Positions 33,336-45,770 are shown, counted from the first letter of the stretch. The stretch is DNA of 64,000 nt from Leucocoprinus leucothites (GCA_013368445.1 JAACJO010000057.1:1-64000), one strand, 5' to 3'. Numbers and translations are program-made. Notes: generated by a model not told the origin, from the sequence alone.

Positions 33336-34877
33336 ATGGCTCCAGATCGATGGGTGGTCATTGACGATGCTGACCCAGGTCTTGACTACAGTGGGACCTG
33401 GTTCTTGGATAGTACTGGAAGTCATGACAATCTTGGAAGTTATGATCCTCCCTACCTAGAAACCCTACATGGGACTAGAACCGATGGATCCGTCTCCTTC
33501 CAATTTCAAGGTATGTGGAATTCTTCATCTGACTCAATTGGAAAATGACCTGAGTATTCATGCAGGAACGGCTGTTCAGGTCTGGGGGACGACCGACGTG
33601 GTGAACCGCGACGCAAACCCCCATCCTGATTTGCAATGCTTCGTCGACGGGATTAGTATTGGCGCAGAGCCCCCTTCTCAGTTTGCTGAGAATGGCTTGA
33701 GGCTCTGCATAGCGTCGGACCTTCCAGATGGGAGTCATACCCTTCAAGTCCAGGCCAAGGTGCAATCTTCCTCTCGGACTTTCTGGTTAGACCAGATATA
33801 CTACATTCCTTCCCCGACATTGCCACTTGATAATAAAACCATTGCTTTCGAAAATTTCGACCCCGCTATACAATTTGACGCACAGTGGAGAAGCCGGGAT
33901 GCCGAGACTGCAAATATGACCAATGAGCAAGGCTCGGTTGCGCAAGTTACATTCGTTGGTGAGTGCCGAGATGGTTGTTAGCCACAGTCACTCGCTTATT
34001 GTTTGAAATAGGAACCTCTATCTCCTGGTATGGTCTTTTTCCGGCAGAATATGCCCACAATGCATCACAAGGTTCCTGGTCTATGGATGGTGGAGAGGAG
34101 AATATGTTTCTTCTGAAGGGCCTGCCCACAGACTCGGACCGCTCAATGTATAACCAGAAATATTTCACGACTCCTGATTTCCCTGCCGGTTCTCACAGCC
34201 TTACTGTTACCTTCCATGGGTCCAATCAAACTACCCCTCTTTGTCTTGAATACTTATATGTCAAGAACGGCTCCTTCCCTGGCACCCCTTCAACTTCGAC
34301 TCCTGGCGCGGCCAATACCGGTACCTCCAATTCTGATAATGGAGAAGCGTCGGGCGGAGCACCTGTTGGTGCCATCGTCGGCGGTGCCATTGGAGGATTC
34401 GCATTCTTGCTCTGTCTCGCGGCAGCCCTACTATTATTTAGGTGTCGACGACAGAATTTAAAGGACAAGATCCTTGTTGACGAGGACCCACAAAACACTG
34501 CTCCGACCCAGTTCTCCCTTTACCAAAGTCCTCATGGTGCCGTTCCTGATACATCTACTGGTTACATGTCTCAGATAAATTCTCAACCCAGTCCCCAACC
34601 AGTATCCATGACAATTACACCGTTATATCCTCCCCAGATGGGACCGAACCTACCGAGAAAGTTGCTTCCAGAGGGGCAAAGGGGCAGATATACCCTTTAT
34701 CACGCATCCAATCCATCTAATTCTCAGACGATGGCGATTAACGACTCATCTCCCTTGGACCAACTTTCTCCCGCCCATGCTGACAGCAGTAGGACTCGTG
34801 AACCAATACGTAGCGAGCATCTATCAGTGGATCAGCCACGGGTTGAGGATGCTCCTCCCCAGTATACCCCCGAATGA
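33336..34877 (+). CDS. Array gene TM-3: two-module single-pass membrane protein with PPQY tail
   Basis: Exons 33336-33510, 33566-33958 and 34012-34877 encode 477 residues, the longest intact member. Exon 2 is one codon longer than in most paralogues. Module 1 carries VIDDADPGLDYSGTWF, Cys in LQCFVDG and RLCIAS, and the variable segment AEPPSQFA, in which the usual SIGR is SIGA. Module 2 carries SWYGLFPAEYAHNASQ and LYVKNGSF. A Gly/Ser/Thr stalk precedes VGAIVGGAIGGFAFLLCL. The inner face is CRRQNLKDK, then PTQFSLYQSPHGAVPDTST, YTLYHASNPS and a terminal APPQYTPE. It is part of the first of three composite repeat units (fragment X, TM, PQ-loop). Confidence 0.85.
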
Positions 34878-35745
34878 AAGAGCTGGATGCCCTTTTTACA
34901 CATTTATTGCGTGTTGAGGCTCGGATAGACTCCATGGTAACATGACTATGTGGTTTCGTGCCTTGGTATATTGTGCTCTTGGAAGAAATTATGAATGAAA
35001 ACCTGTAGGTTGATGCTTCGTAAGCCCTAGAAGCTCGTCTCGATTATAAATTCAGTTACACGATTTCCCGGGTTGTGGCGGTCTAAACATGGTCCAGAAT
35101 GCAGATGACTGTTGCATTAGATCATTAAAATGCGTATACTGACAAGTAACCTCATGGCGAGAATACTGCAGATCAGCATCATGAATACAAACAAAGTGAA
35201 ACTGTACTAGATCTCCGTCGTTACGAATATATCTACAGTACCACTCTATGAGGGTAATCGAGCGGTGTGGATCCCGGGACTATTGATGGGACCCTCAAAG
35301 CTGTGGTCTATATCTTACAGGTCTCTGTAGTTGAAATCCAGACCACTAGAGGCAGTGAGGGAGGACGCGCGATCGATGGTCTTCGAGGTTCGAGACGCGA
35401 ACTGAGCCTGGCGGACCTGTTACTATGACATACTTCCCTGAGTATCGGAAAGAGAATAATGCTTGCTAGCGACCATTACTGAGCCACTTAGCAGTCGTTG
35501 GAATTATGAAGGTCAAAACAGGAGTCGGGTGATGGGTGTAGGTGAGTTGTGACATTAATGCATCACACTTGTTACAAATCCATCTGCTTCGGCAAAAGCC
35601 ATTCAATTGAAAACCCGTTTAGCGCGCATCGACTAGCACGAAGCTTATGAAGCCCCGAATCCATGCTCGCTGTCAACATTCGACTTGGCCTCAACGCTAA
35701 CCTCGGTCTTACCTGCCTACGCCTTGGGCAGTGTAAGCACACGCC
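34878..35745. other. Spacer between TM-3 and PQ-loop copy 1
   Basis: Contains the conserved downstream block at about 35103-35225 and the leader of the PQ-loop gene. The same order is seen at 40521-41305 and 47418-48284. Confidence 0.5.
35103..35225. repeat. Conserved downstream block, copy 4
   Basis: Copy of the 24393 block, 3' of TM-3. Confidence 0.6.
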
Positions 35746-37001
35746 ATGGACTTCATTGATGATAATTCTCCAGGCTGCCAACCTGTATGACCTCGTGCTT
35801 TGCTTGCTTGATACATTGTTGACAACCACTGCTTTTCGCTTGGCTTCGCGCATGTAGATTCATGATTGGGTGACAAATGTCGTTTCTGCGATAGTGATCG
35901 TTGGGATGTCGACTGCATACGCTCCCCAGGTGCGTTGCGATGGCTTTTTTTCTTGTGGTGAGCGTCATGGGCTAATACGATGGGTGGCAGCATTACAGGA
36001 TCATCAAGAAGCAGTCGAGTGAGGGGTTTAGCCCTCTGTTCTTGCTCTTGGGAAGTACCAGCGCTGCTGCGGGGTTTTGGAATATGTGCGTTACCATACA
36101 TTCTCTATCGCACCGGAGCGAGGTGAAGCTGAGAGGTTTTGATAGGATTACGATGCAGTGGGGTGTAGCGAGGTGTTGTGGTTCAGTGGGCTGGGGTTCT
36201 TGTGTCGAGATGACGGCCGGCATATTTCAGGTGTTCTGGCAGTGGTTCTGTTTTACGCTCATGTGAGTACCTTCCGAAAATTGCAACGGGAAGCAAGCTC
36301 ATTTTAGGTAGATTTGTGCTGTATATTCGATATTATCCTGAACGATTAAAGTATCTCGACGTTTGCGGGTATGAGTCGAGACAGCCTCTCAAGACGTCTG
36401 AATGGCGGTTTGCGCAGTTCTGCGCCTGGGTCACTTTTGGTCACTTGTATGCCCTCTCTCCTCCTGGCCTTTCAAGGACGCTAACATCCTCGTACCAGTG
36501 TGTTCAGTGGGCTATCGACACTATACCTAATGAATACCGTAGTGCTTACACCAGGCCCTACCACGCCTCCTCCCGACCACGTACAACTATGGGCTACTTT
36601 CCTCGGGGTCTCATCAGCTATGCTCGCAGCGATCCAGTACGCGCCGCAGCTGATACACACATACCGACTCAAGCTCGTGGGTGCGTTGAGTATTCCGATG
36701 ATGTGTATCAATGCACCTGGGTCGGTGTTCATGATCACCAGTATCGCATTGCGGTGAGTAAACATTGGATGTTCAGGGTGCTGGTTTCGATACTCAACGG
36801 GCGTTGTACAGGCCTGGAACAAATTGGACGAGCTGGTTCACTTTTTTGGTAGCGGGGATCTTGCAGACAACATTATTGCTCATATGCATAGCTTGGAAGT
36901 TGCGACAACGTAGATTAGGGATAGATGATTTCGGCGACCCGTTGATCCCAGGTGGAATAGACGCCGTTGATGGCGAGCGTAGTCCCCTAATCAACAAATA
37001 G
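35746..37001 (+). CDS. PQ-loop repeat membrane transporter-like protein
   Basis: Seven exons fit in phase: 35746-35784, 35858-35929, 35991-36085, 36146-36262, 36312-36446, 36499-36753 and 36812-37001, for 300 residues. The first PQ-loop reads MSTAYAPQHYRIIKKQSSEGFSP and the second AIQYAPQLIHTYRLKLVGALSIPMM. Between and after them are about seven hydrophobic helices (LLLGSTSAAAGFW, FVLYIRYYP, WFTFLVAGILQTTLLLI). The layout matches the PQ-loop/SLC66 superfamily, which includes cystinosin and vacuolar basic amino acid exporters. The fungal subgroup with an APG(S)xF segment is common in Agaricomycetes. Vacuolar location is likely by family; the substrate is unknown. This is the only intact one of three copies. 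Confidence 0.88.
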
Positions 37002-37667
37002 ATGACTTGGCTACAGAAGGCTTGATTTTGACCTCCCTCCTATGTACATTCTTGCACCTCAAGTTCTGCGTACGCGGCGCGACATCTAACAGTGTCATTT
37101 AGACCTCCAGTTCAAGTGTCCCGCGTCCACCCACAATCCTACTTCGGCCCAGCGCCGCGCCTACTCATCCCAGTCAGCTTATCCGACCAACGAAGGTTAT
37201 GATCCAATTATACGTCATAGCATTCCTTGAGACCACTGCAAAGATGTACTTTTGCGTCCCATTTCCAACCATTCAGGCTTGTCAGGCTCGACTCAGCATT
37301 CAATGTAACCCAGCTCAAACAATTCACCATCCTCATTGGGCGCGCCCCCCCCCCCCTCCCTCCCGCTTTTCTACAGGAGGTATATGACCCAGGTCGTCAT
37401 GATATGATGAATCTCCATAGCGTGCTCGTATTGAGTCATTCATTCACTAATCCGTCTTTTCACTCTGGAATTTATGAAACTTACCAGCAAAGTGTCAAAC
37501 TAGAAGCCAGGACACCCTGGGCCCGAGTTTGAAGAATATACCAAGAAATATCGTAATAAGTTTATTGCACATTGAAAATATCAAGCCACTGCAGGGCGCT
37601 GAGAACTTCGCCGCGCGGTAAGTCTTTGGTGGAGTTCTGTTTGTCAGCTAACTTCGATCCCACAGAT
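37002..37667. other. Spacer with small F-box-like fragment
   Basis: A C-run (37347-37358) and a second copy of the HDMMNLHSVL fragment (37375-37510) lie here. Otherwise nothing is recognised. Confidence 0.4.
37375..37510 (+). pseudogene. Small F-box-like fragment, copy 2
   Basis: Reads HDMMNLHSVLVLSHSFTNP. Near-identical to 31750-31880 and placed at the same position relative to fragment X. Confidence 0.45.
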
Positions 37668-38246
37668 CCTTGACTCAGTCTCAGAGGACAAGCCAGCCAG
37701 CCTTTCGCAGACCGCCGAAACCATCGCCACAAAACTCGAGAGAGGGGGATCGCAGGTGTCATTCCTACGACAGTTCAGTACTCAGTACTCAGTCGTGACT
37801 CACTTTCTTGTATGTGGGCCACTCATCGCAGCAAGATCCGCCGACGTCAGCGACGACAATGATCTGGAACAGGTATGACTGCCTGGTGTGAGATTCAGCA
37901 CGAAAATGGCCCCGACTTCAATTCAAGAAGCTGGGAAATGTGAGTCAAGAATCAGTGTCTACCACGAAGAATCACTGTTGACTCGCCTTTGCTCGGGTTT
38001 TACAAAGGTCTCGTTATTCGTGATCGGAGGAAGTGAGGGGATATCCGGACAAGGTCACCCACTTTCCCTCCCGCCGCGGGGGGTGACAGTCCAGGCACCT
38101 CCAGTGACATTGCACCTCCGCAGGCGTCCATCGATCGCCTCTCAGCATGTAACCTCAGCACTCCAACAGAGCCTCGTATAGATTTCCTGGGTGACTCTCT
38201 CAACTACACCGGTACCTTAAGCTCGCCCTTCATGCACCAGCCTTGA
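37668..38246 (+). pseudogene. Fragment X, copy 2
   Basis: Same pieces as copy 1: ILDSVSEDKPASLSQTAETI and a C-terminal frame GTSSDIAPPQASIDRLSACN ending SPFMHQP with a TGA at 38244-38246. A segment present in copy 1 (about 32060-32220) is mostly deleted here. Confidence 0.5.
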
Positions 38247-38700
38247 GCTTGAAGCATGACCGATGACCAGCGAATGCCACGCCACGACATTTAGTGGATT
38301 TGGATGGAAGTATCGTGTGCGGTATCATTTCCGTACCCTGTGTTCGCGTCGCGCCCTCCCCCCCGGGGATCCCCAATATAATAATTGTATTCATACTACC
38401 GTCGACGATGAGAGCGAGTGCTTTTTGTATCAGAAATGGGAGAGTGATTGCTTGAGGTGAGAGACCACGCGCATTTACTGGGTTCGGCTCAGGTTGAAAT
38501 TATAGGTTTGGTTTAGAACACTAGAACTCAGGTTAAACCTGGTAGACCTCTTCTTGGGTCTAACTTTGTCCCCGCGTGGGTATGGTCTGGCTCCACGAGA
38601 AACAGTTCCGTCATGGATCTGTTTGCCAGTTGTGTTCGGTATTGATGTTATAACATCCATGTCATAACATCATCTCTGCGACAGGATCCAGTCAATTAAA

Positions 38701-38786
38701 TGACAGTTGGGGTCGAACGGGTGTGTAGTGTCATTTGTTAACAAAAATATAGTTTGTACTACACTACGATGACAGGCCAGCTTGGC
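38701..38786 (+). repeat. Conserved upstream block of TM-4
   Basis: Copy of the 28774 block (ACAGTTGGGGTCGAACGGGT), 230-315 bp before the ATG. Confidence 0.65.
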
Positions 38787-39016
38787 GTTGCCTTCAACAG
38801 GAAGATCCCCTGTCTTTGGTTTTCACGCTTAGGCTCCTCGAACTTCGAACATCGGCGCTTAACTCTCAGCTGAGAAGCAATCAACAATGCCCATGAGGTC
38901 TGCCCAAGACTAGTCCCTTCATCCACTCTCAATCCTTGAGAATTTAGTTTTCTAGCAAGGCAGAGTACCCGGCCTAGCAAGCTACTCAGCCTGGTGAACC
39001 CTTGACCTTGCTCTTC

Positions 39017-40520
39017 ATGGCTCCAGATCGATGGGTGGTTATTGACGACGCTGATCCAGGTCTTGACTATAGCGCGCCCTGGTTCTCGGATAGCACAGGA
39101 AGCTGGGACGATGTTGGAGACTCTGGTCCTCCCTACCTTGGAACCTTACATGGGATTAGAACCGATGCATCCGTCTCCTTCCAATTCAACGGTACTTTCG
39201 ATTCTTTGTCTAACTCGGTGGCAAAAAATAACTAAATATTCATGCAGGAACGGCTATCGAGGTCCAGGGGACGAACGACGTGCCGAGCTTCGACGCGAGA
39301 CCTACTTTTGAATGCTTCATCGACGGTGCCAGTATAGGCCGAGAGGGCCTTTATGTGATTGTTGAGAATAACTGGAAGCTCTGCGGAAAGTCAGGCCTTC
39401 CAGATGGGAGTCATATCCTTCAAATTCAAATCAAGGTGCAATCTTCCTCTCAGACATTCTGGCTGGATCAGATACGATACATTCCTTCTCCGACATTGCC
39501 ACTTGATAAGAAGACCATTCTTATCCAAAATGCCGATCCAGCTATACAATATGACTCGCAATGGAGAAGCCGGACCTGGTATGACAATATGACCAATACA
39601 CAAGGCTCAGTCGCACAAGTTACATTTATTGGTGAGTGCAGAGATGACTTTGAGCCATGGTCGCTTGCTCATTGTTCGAAACAGGGACCTCTATATCGTG
39701 GTATGCTATTACTCCTACAGAGTTTGCGCACAATGGATCACAGGGCTCCTGGGCTATGGACGGCGGAGAGGAGCATATGTTTCTTCTAAAGGGTCTGCCC
39801 GCAGACGCGACACTCCCAATCTACAACCAAGAATATTTCACAACTCCCGAATTTCCCATTGGTCCTCACAACCTTTTAGTCACCTTTCATGGATCCAACC
39901 AGACTACGCCTCTCTGCCTTGACTATCTATATGTCAAGAACGGCTCCTTCCCTATCCCTTCCTCGAGCCCAACTCCCGATGAGCCCGTTAAAGAAGTGTC
40001 GGGAGGAACACTTATTGGTGCTATCGCAGGTAGTGTCATTGGAGGATTGGCACTCTTGCTCTGCGTCGCGGGAGCCCTTCTATTCATTAAGCGCCGACAA
40101 CCGAAGGACAAGATCCTTGTTGACGAGAACCCACAATACACTGCTCCGACCCAGTTCCCCCTTTACCAAAATCCTCCTGGTGCCGTTCCTGATACATCTA
40201 CTGGCTACATGTATCAGGCAGTTCCTCATCTCAGTCCTCCACCAGTATCCATGGCAACTCCATCGTCATATCCCGCCCATATGGGATCGAACCGACCGAG
40301 AAAGTTGCTCCAAGAGGGGAAAAGGGCCAGATATACCCTTTATCACACTTCCAATCCATCTGATTCCCAGACGATGACGAGTAGCGACTTGTCTCCCAGG
40401 AGCCAACTTCCTCCTGTTCACGTTGACAGCAGTAGGATTCATGAACCAATAGGTGGTGAGGATATATCAGCGGGTCAGCCGGAGGTTGAGGATGCTCCTC
40501 CTCAGTATTCCAAAGAATGA
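39017..40520 (+). CDS. Array gene TM-4: two-module single-pass membrane protein with PPQY tail
   Basis: Exons 39017-39191, 39248-39631 and 39685-40520 encode 464 residues. Module 1 shows VIDDADPGLDYSAPWF, then VQGTNDVPSF (the usual Trp before Gly is Gln), Cys in FECFIDG and KLCGKS, and the most hydrophobic variable segment of the set, EGLYVIV. Module 2 has SWYAITPTEFAHNGSQ and ends LYVKNGSF. The stalk is shorter and Pro/Glu-containing. The helix IGAIAGSVIGGLALLLCV lacks one of the usual glycines. The tail has KRRQPKDK, PTQFPLYQNPPGAVPDTST, YTLYHTSNPS and ends APPQYSKE. All splice sites are canonical. Confidence 0.85.
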
Positions 40521-40774
40521 AAGAGTTGGATGCCCTTTTTACATATTCATTGCATTAATACTTGAATGGGCCCTATCGTGACGTGACTCTGGATCTGAGC
40601 CTTGATACATTGTGCTCCTGGATGATATGTAGGATGATACTTCGGAGGCCACAGAAGCTGACCTTAATTATAAATCCAATTACACGATGTCCTGGGTTGT
40701 GGTCCAAAGTACACTTTGCGCATGTAATCCGCGCTTGTTTGGCTCGGCATGTAGCCCTGAGGACGAAAAAAAAC

Positions 40775-40905
40775 AGGCGACCGTTGCTCTAGATCATTGG
40801 AAGGCGTATAATGGCAAACGACCTCATGGCGAGGATACTGCAGACGAGCATCATGACTATGTACAAACAAAGTAAAACGGCACTACTACATCTCCGGCGT
40901 TAGAG
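40775..40905. repeat. Conserved downstream block, copy 5
   Basis: Copy of the 24393 block, 3' of TM-4 and before PQ-loop copy 2. Confidence 0.6.
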
Positions 40906-42087
40906 GCAATGAGGGAGGAGACGCCGATCGAGGGTTCTTGACTTTGTAGACGCGAACCGAGTCTGGCGGACTCTGTTACTATGACATACTTCCCGGAATA
41001 CCGGAAAGAGAATAACACTTGCTAAGCGACTATTAGAGTCGCTTAGCAGCTGTTGGAATTATGGAGGTCAAAATGGCAGTCAGGTGATGGACGTGGATGA
41101 GCCGGAATCATATACCGCGATGCCATCAGTGCATCACACCTCTTATAAACCCATCAGCTTCGGCAATTGAAAAGCCATTTAACGCGCATCGACTAGTACG
41201 AAGCTTATGAAGTCCCGAATCCATGCTCGCTGTTAATATTCGACTTGACCTCAACGCTAACCTCGGTCTTGCCTGCCTACGCCTTGGGCAGTGTAAGCAC
41301 ACGCCATGGACTTCGTTGATGAAAATTCTCAAGGCTGCCAACCTGTATGACCTCGTTCTTTGCTTGCGTGATACATTGCTGACAACCACTGTTTTCCGCT
41401 TGGCTTCGTGCATGTAGATTCATGATTGGGTGACAAATGTCATTTCTGCGATAGTGATAGTCGGGATGTCGACTGCATATGCTCCCCAGGTGCGCTGTGA
41501 TGGCTTTTTTTCTCGTGGTGAGCGTCATGGGCTGATACGATGGGTGGCAGCATTACAGGATCATCAAGAAGCAGTCGAGTGAGGGGTTTAGCCCTCTGTT
41601 CTTGCTCTTGGGAAGTACCAGCGCTGCTGCAGGGTTTTGGAATATGTGGGTTACCATACATTCTCTGTCGCGCCGGAGCGAGGTGAAGCTGAGAGGTTTC
41701 AATAGGATTACGATGCAGTGGGGTGTAGCGAGGTGTTGTGGTTCCGTAAGCTGGGGTTCTTGTGTCGAGATGACGGCAGGCATATTTCAGGTATTCTGGC
41801 AGTGGTTCTGTTTTACGCTCATGTGAGTGCCTTCCGAAAATCGTCAACGGGAAGCAAGCTCATTTTAGGTAGATTTGTACTGTATATTCGATATTATCCT
41901 GAACGATTGAAGTATCTCGACGTTTACGGGTATGACTCGTCGCAGCCTCTCAAGACGTCCGACTGGCAATTCGCGCAGTTCTGCGCCTGGGTCACTTTTG
42001 GTCATTTGTGCGCCCACTCTTCTCCCGGTCTTTCCAGGATGCTAACATCTTCGTACCAGTGTGTTCAGCGGTTTAGCAACACTATAC

Positions 42088-43056
42088 TGTAGAGATCGGA
42101 CGTCGCGTGACGTCATATCACCGCCATCACGCGCCCCCTCTCTCTACTAATTAAGTCCCCTCCCCCTTCGACAGCCTTATCATCTACTAACCAACATCCC
42201 ACTACCCTGGTAACACACCGATCGTCAAACATAGCCGGAAACTATACCAAGACGACCCTGCACATTCAACACTCAACAGCCGCCGCTTATCACCACTATC
42301 CCCCTCAACTTTCCCCTTTCCTCTCTCAATTCCACATGCCCCTTTCCTCTCTCCATTCCACACTTTCCCTTTTAATACTCGCTACGCATATTTCGCACTC
42401 GGCACCAACGCCTCAACGCAACCAAGTTAGGACTTGTCATCCAACTGACAAAAGTCCGAACATTTAATGTTTGTTTTATATTCCCTCTTCCATTCCTCCT
42501 CTCTTTCCCCTTCTAAAAATCTAATAAAATCGTCATTCATGCTCCGGCTCAACCTCTATCGTTTCGTCTCATCGCCTAACGTAATAGTGTAGGTCTAAAC
42601 GGCCACATGGATCTCTCTCTCCACCTACTTTTCCACCACTAATATTCCTCAGAATTACCTTTCCCTTACAAATTCTCAACAAAACGTCTCGTAATCTGCT
42701 CTTTCCTGCTCTCTATAGTCAGCTACAGCATTGTAGATACTCATAGAACCGTAGCTTTAAATACCACGATGTATTTCCCTTTTCTTCAGTGAAATCTACC
42801 CCATCTCTCCGACTCAGTTTAGCTCTAAGTTTGAGCTTCTTAAGCATTGTTCTCACTCAAACCGGCTGCCCTCATCATCGTTTCACTCCTCAGCAACGTC
42901 TCACGTCGTCGCACGAGCGCTGAGTTATTATATCAATTAAAAATCTCATTAAACACATTTATTAATCAAACTATCTATTTGGGTCAGAACCAACGACAGA
43001 CGGACGCTGTCGTGCTCGCAACTTAAACCGCACTCACCTAGTCCACCTTCCCTTCA
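42088..43056. mobile_element. Solo LTR with 4-bp target duplication
   Basis: The element begins TGTAGAGATCGGACG and ends CCACCTTCCCTTCA, so it has TG...CA termini. It is flanked on both sides by ATAC (42084-42087 and 43057-43060), while the uninterrupted paralogue at 36530 has a single ATAC. It has no coding capacity and no internal duplicate of itself, as expected for a solo LTR left by recombination between the ends of an LTR retrotransposon. Confidence 0.88.
42108..42115. promoter_or_regulatory. CRE-type palindrome in LTR
   Basis: A perfect TGACGTCA, the ATF/CREB bZIP site, lies 20 bp inside the LTR. Function is not shown. Confidence 0.4.
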
Positions 43057-43789
43057 ATACCTAATGAATACCGTAGTGCTTACACCAGGCCCTACCACGC
43101 CTCTTCCAGACCACGTACAACTTTGGGCTACCTTCCTTGGTGTCTCATCAGCTATGCTCGCAGCGATCCAGTACGCGCCGCAGCTGATACATACATACCG
43201 ACTCAAGCTCGTGGGCGCGTTGAGCATCCCAATGATGTGTATCAATGCACCCGGGTCGGTCTTCATGATTACCAGTATCGCATTGCGGTGAGTAAACATT
43301 GGATGTTCAGGGCGCTGGTTTCGATACTCAATGAGCGTTGTACAGGCCTGGAACAAATTGGACGAGCTGGTTCACCTTTTTGGTAGCGGGGATCTTGCAG
43401 ACAACATTATTGCTCATATGCATAGCTTGGAAGTTGCGACAACGTAGATTAGGGATAGATGATTTCGGCGACCCGTTGATCCCAGGTGGAATAGACGCCG
43501 TTGATGGCGAGCATAGTCCCCTAATCAGCAAATAGATTACTTTTATTGCCTTTTGACATCTCACAACGCCGTAGTCGCGGGTTTATAATGACACTGCTCT
43601 ACCGTGATAACAAACTACGGGCATGCCAGGCAAGCGGATCTTAAATTCCCTCATTCCTCTGGTCTGAAGATGCCCTCTCAAGAGATATGCAAACAGCCGA
43701 ATAGCATCAAATCCTGTACATGATACAATAAAAGACCCTGGAAAGAAAAGCCAATACGTTCAAAGGCGGACTATTCCCATAGGCATGTG

Positions 43790-44230
43790 CAATATTATTC
43801 TAATTCCTATGCAGCTAATTTGGAGGAACTCTTTGGAGGTAGTGTTAGGGTTTTGGAAGGCGACCCGCTACCGTTTACGGGTTGTTTGCCTATAATATCT
43901 CTCGGTGTGACTTCCTTGGTGGGCCAACTCCACCTTACCGGGCTTGGTTCGAATGAGCACGACGGCGTTTTCCCATGCAGTAGAATGGAAAGCTGATCGG
44001 GGTGGTGTTTCCTGATCGGTGTGTAATTAAGAACCTGCCCTCCCGGCGTCGACACCTGAAGAAAAGGAGGGTTACTCCAAGGCAGAGAAATAGCGCTAAT
44101 ACTCCGAAGACGACACACAAAATACTACCAAACAGTGATGTGCGAGGGACAGCTTTGATGACTGCTGCAGTCATCCGGCTGGCATCTGCTGCTGGGCTGC
44201 CAGCTTTCCCACCACCGCCCAGGGTCTAAG
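43790..44230 (-). pseudogene. TM-family relic (membrane helix and tail only)
   Basis: On the minus strand 43935-44174 encodes a transmembrane segment (FGVLALFLCLGVTLLFFRCRRREGR) followed by LLITHRS-type tail sequence, closely matching the inverted pseudogene at 49897-51163. Ectodomain modules are absent. It sits just 3' of PQ-loop copy 2, as the longer relic sits 3' of PQ-loop copy 3, so both come from the same duplicated unit. Confidence 0.75.
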
Positions 44231-44869
44231 GCGGCTAATAGGGCGACGGATGATGTGAGACCAGCCATGTATCAATGGCTCTAGGACGCATGAGAAACAC
44301 GCCTAGAGATCCACTGCCCTCAATAAACTCAGCTCGTAATACCCTAAGCCTTTCCAGACGCTTTAAAAACTGTATTAATCTTACAAATTCCATGTATCTT
44401 CACAAGAAATATATTTACCTCGATTTTTGGGAAGTCCTGAGCAACGCGTATGGCAGCGAGCCAGGTATTCAGAATTATTCGATTATTCGCCGTGAAATAT
44501 CAGTATGGCGAGTCCGTATATGGCTGGTTTGTCGCTATTACAGTCGAAGAGCCCGGAAATGCATCGATTGGCAGATATGGATGCGGAGGAGGAAATTGAT
44601 GAGGATAAGGGGAAATTTGAAGAACTCAACAACTCAGTGAATTTATCTTGTCTTCTCGAGTGTCTTACCCAACACCCGACCCGTGTTCAGCAGTGAACAA
44701 ACCTGAAATGCTCAGAAGTTCCATCGACTACTTCCCGTCAGAATCATCATTTTGGTTATACTAATATCTAGTCTTATATCATGTCGTGATGCCATCAGCT
44801 GTGGCTAGCAGCCGATGGCAGCCGGCACATCACTGCTACCAAACACCTACCACAAGTTGGCCCCCCTGG
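44231..44869. other. Spacer before fragment X copy 3
   Basis: A plus-strand frame of 121 codons (44275-44640) has no recognisable domain. The region has no partner in the other units. Confidence 0.35.
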
Positions 44870-45229
44870 TGTGAGATTCAGCGCGAACATGCCTCCGATA
44901 TCAATTCAAGAAGCAGGGAAATGTGAGTCAAGAAACAATGTCTACCACAAACAAATACTGTTGACTTATCTTTGCTTGTGTTTTACAAGGGTCTCACTAT
45001 TCGTGATAGGAAGAAGTGAGGGGATACCCGTAAAAGGTCGCCCGTTCCCCCTCCAGCTGTATGGGGTGGCAGTCCAGGCGCCTCCAGTGATATTGCACCT
45101 CCGCGGCCGTCGGCTGATGGCCTCTCAGCATGTAACCTCATGACTCCAACAGAGCCTCGCATGTATTTTGTCAGTGACTCTCTCAACTACGTCAGTACCC
45201 CAAGCTCGTCCTTCATGCACCAACCTTGA
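44870..45229 (+). pseudogene. Fragment X, copy 3
   Basis: Shortest copy. It retains only the C-terminal frame (GASSDIAPPRPSADGLSACN, ending SSFMHQP with TGA at 45227-45229) and the preceding putative intron region. The ILDTVSEDK part is missing. Confidence 0.5.
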
Positions 45230-45684
45230 ACTTGAAGCTTGACCGATGACCAGCGGATGCCACGCCACAACATTTAGTGGACCTGGATTGAAGTACCACG
45301 TTCGGTATCATTTTCGTACCCTGTTTTCGTGTCGCCCCCTCCAGCGTCTATCCACAATATGATAATTATAATCATACTCCCATTGACAATGAGAGTGAAT
45401 GCTTTTTGTATAGGAAATGGAAGAGGGATTGCTTGAGGTGGGAGACCACATGCATTTACTGGGTTCGGGTCAGGTTGAAACTATGTATAGGTTTGGCTTA
45501 GAACACCGTAACTCAGGTTAAACCTGGTAGGCCCTTCTTGGGACTAACCTTGTTCCCACCTGGGCACGGTCTGGTTCCACGAGAAACAGTTTTATCATGG
45601 ATTCATTTGCCAGCTGTGTTCGGTGTTGATATTATAACTTCCATGTCATAACATCAGCTCTACGACAGGATCCGGTCAATTAAA

Positions 45685-45770
45685 TGGCAGTTGGGGTCGA
45701 CCGGGTGTGTAGTGCCATTTGTCAACAAGAATATAGTTTGCACTACACCATGATGACAGGTCAGTTTGGC
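45685..45770 (+). repeat. Conserved upstream block of TM-5
   Basis: Copy of the 28774 block with a few substitutions (GCAGTTGGGGTCGACCGGGT), 240-320 bp before the ATG. Confidence 0.65.

Larger units (their letters stand above)
41306..43535 (+). pseudogene. PQ-loop gene copy 2, split by a solo LTR
   Basis: The left part (41306-42087) and right part (43057-43535) are near-identical to the intact gene at 35746-37001, with the same exons and splice sites. Between them sits a 969-bp TG...CA element in the sixth exon, just after the codons for a Ser-Asn-Thr-Ile stretch. No frameshift is visible outside the insertion in the parts I followed, so the insertion alone may have killed a recently functional copy. 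The right-hand half (MNTVVLTPGPTTPLPDHVQ onward) still has an open frame, but it has lost the first PQ-loop. Confidence 0.9.
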
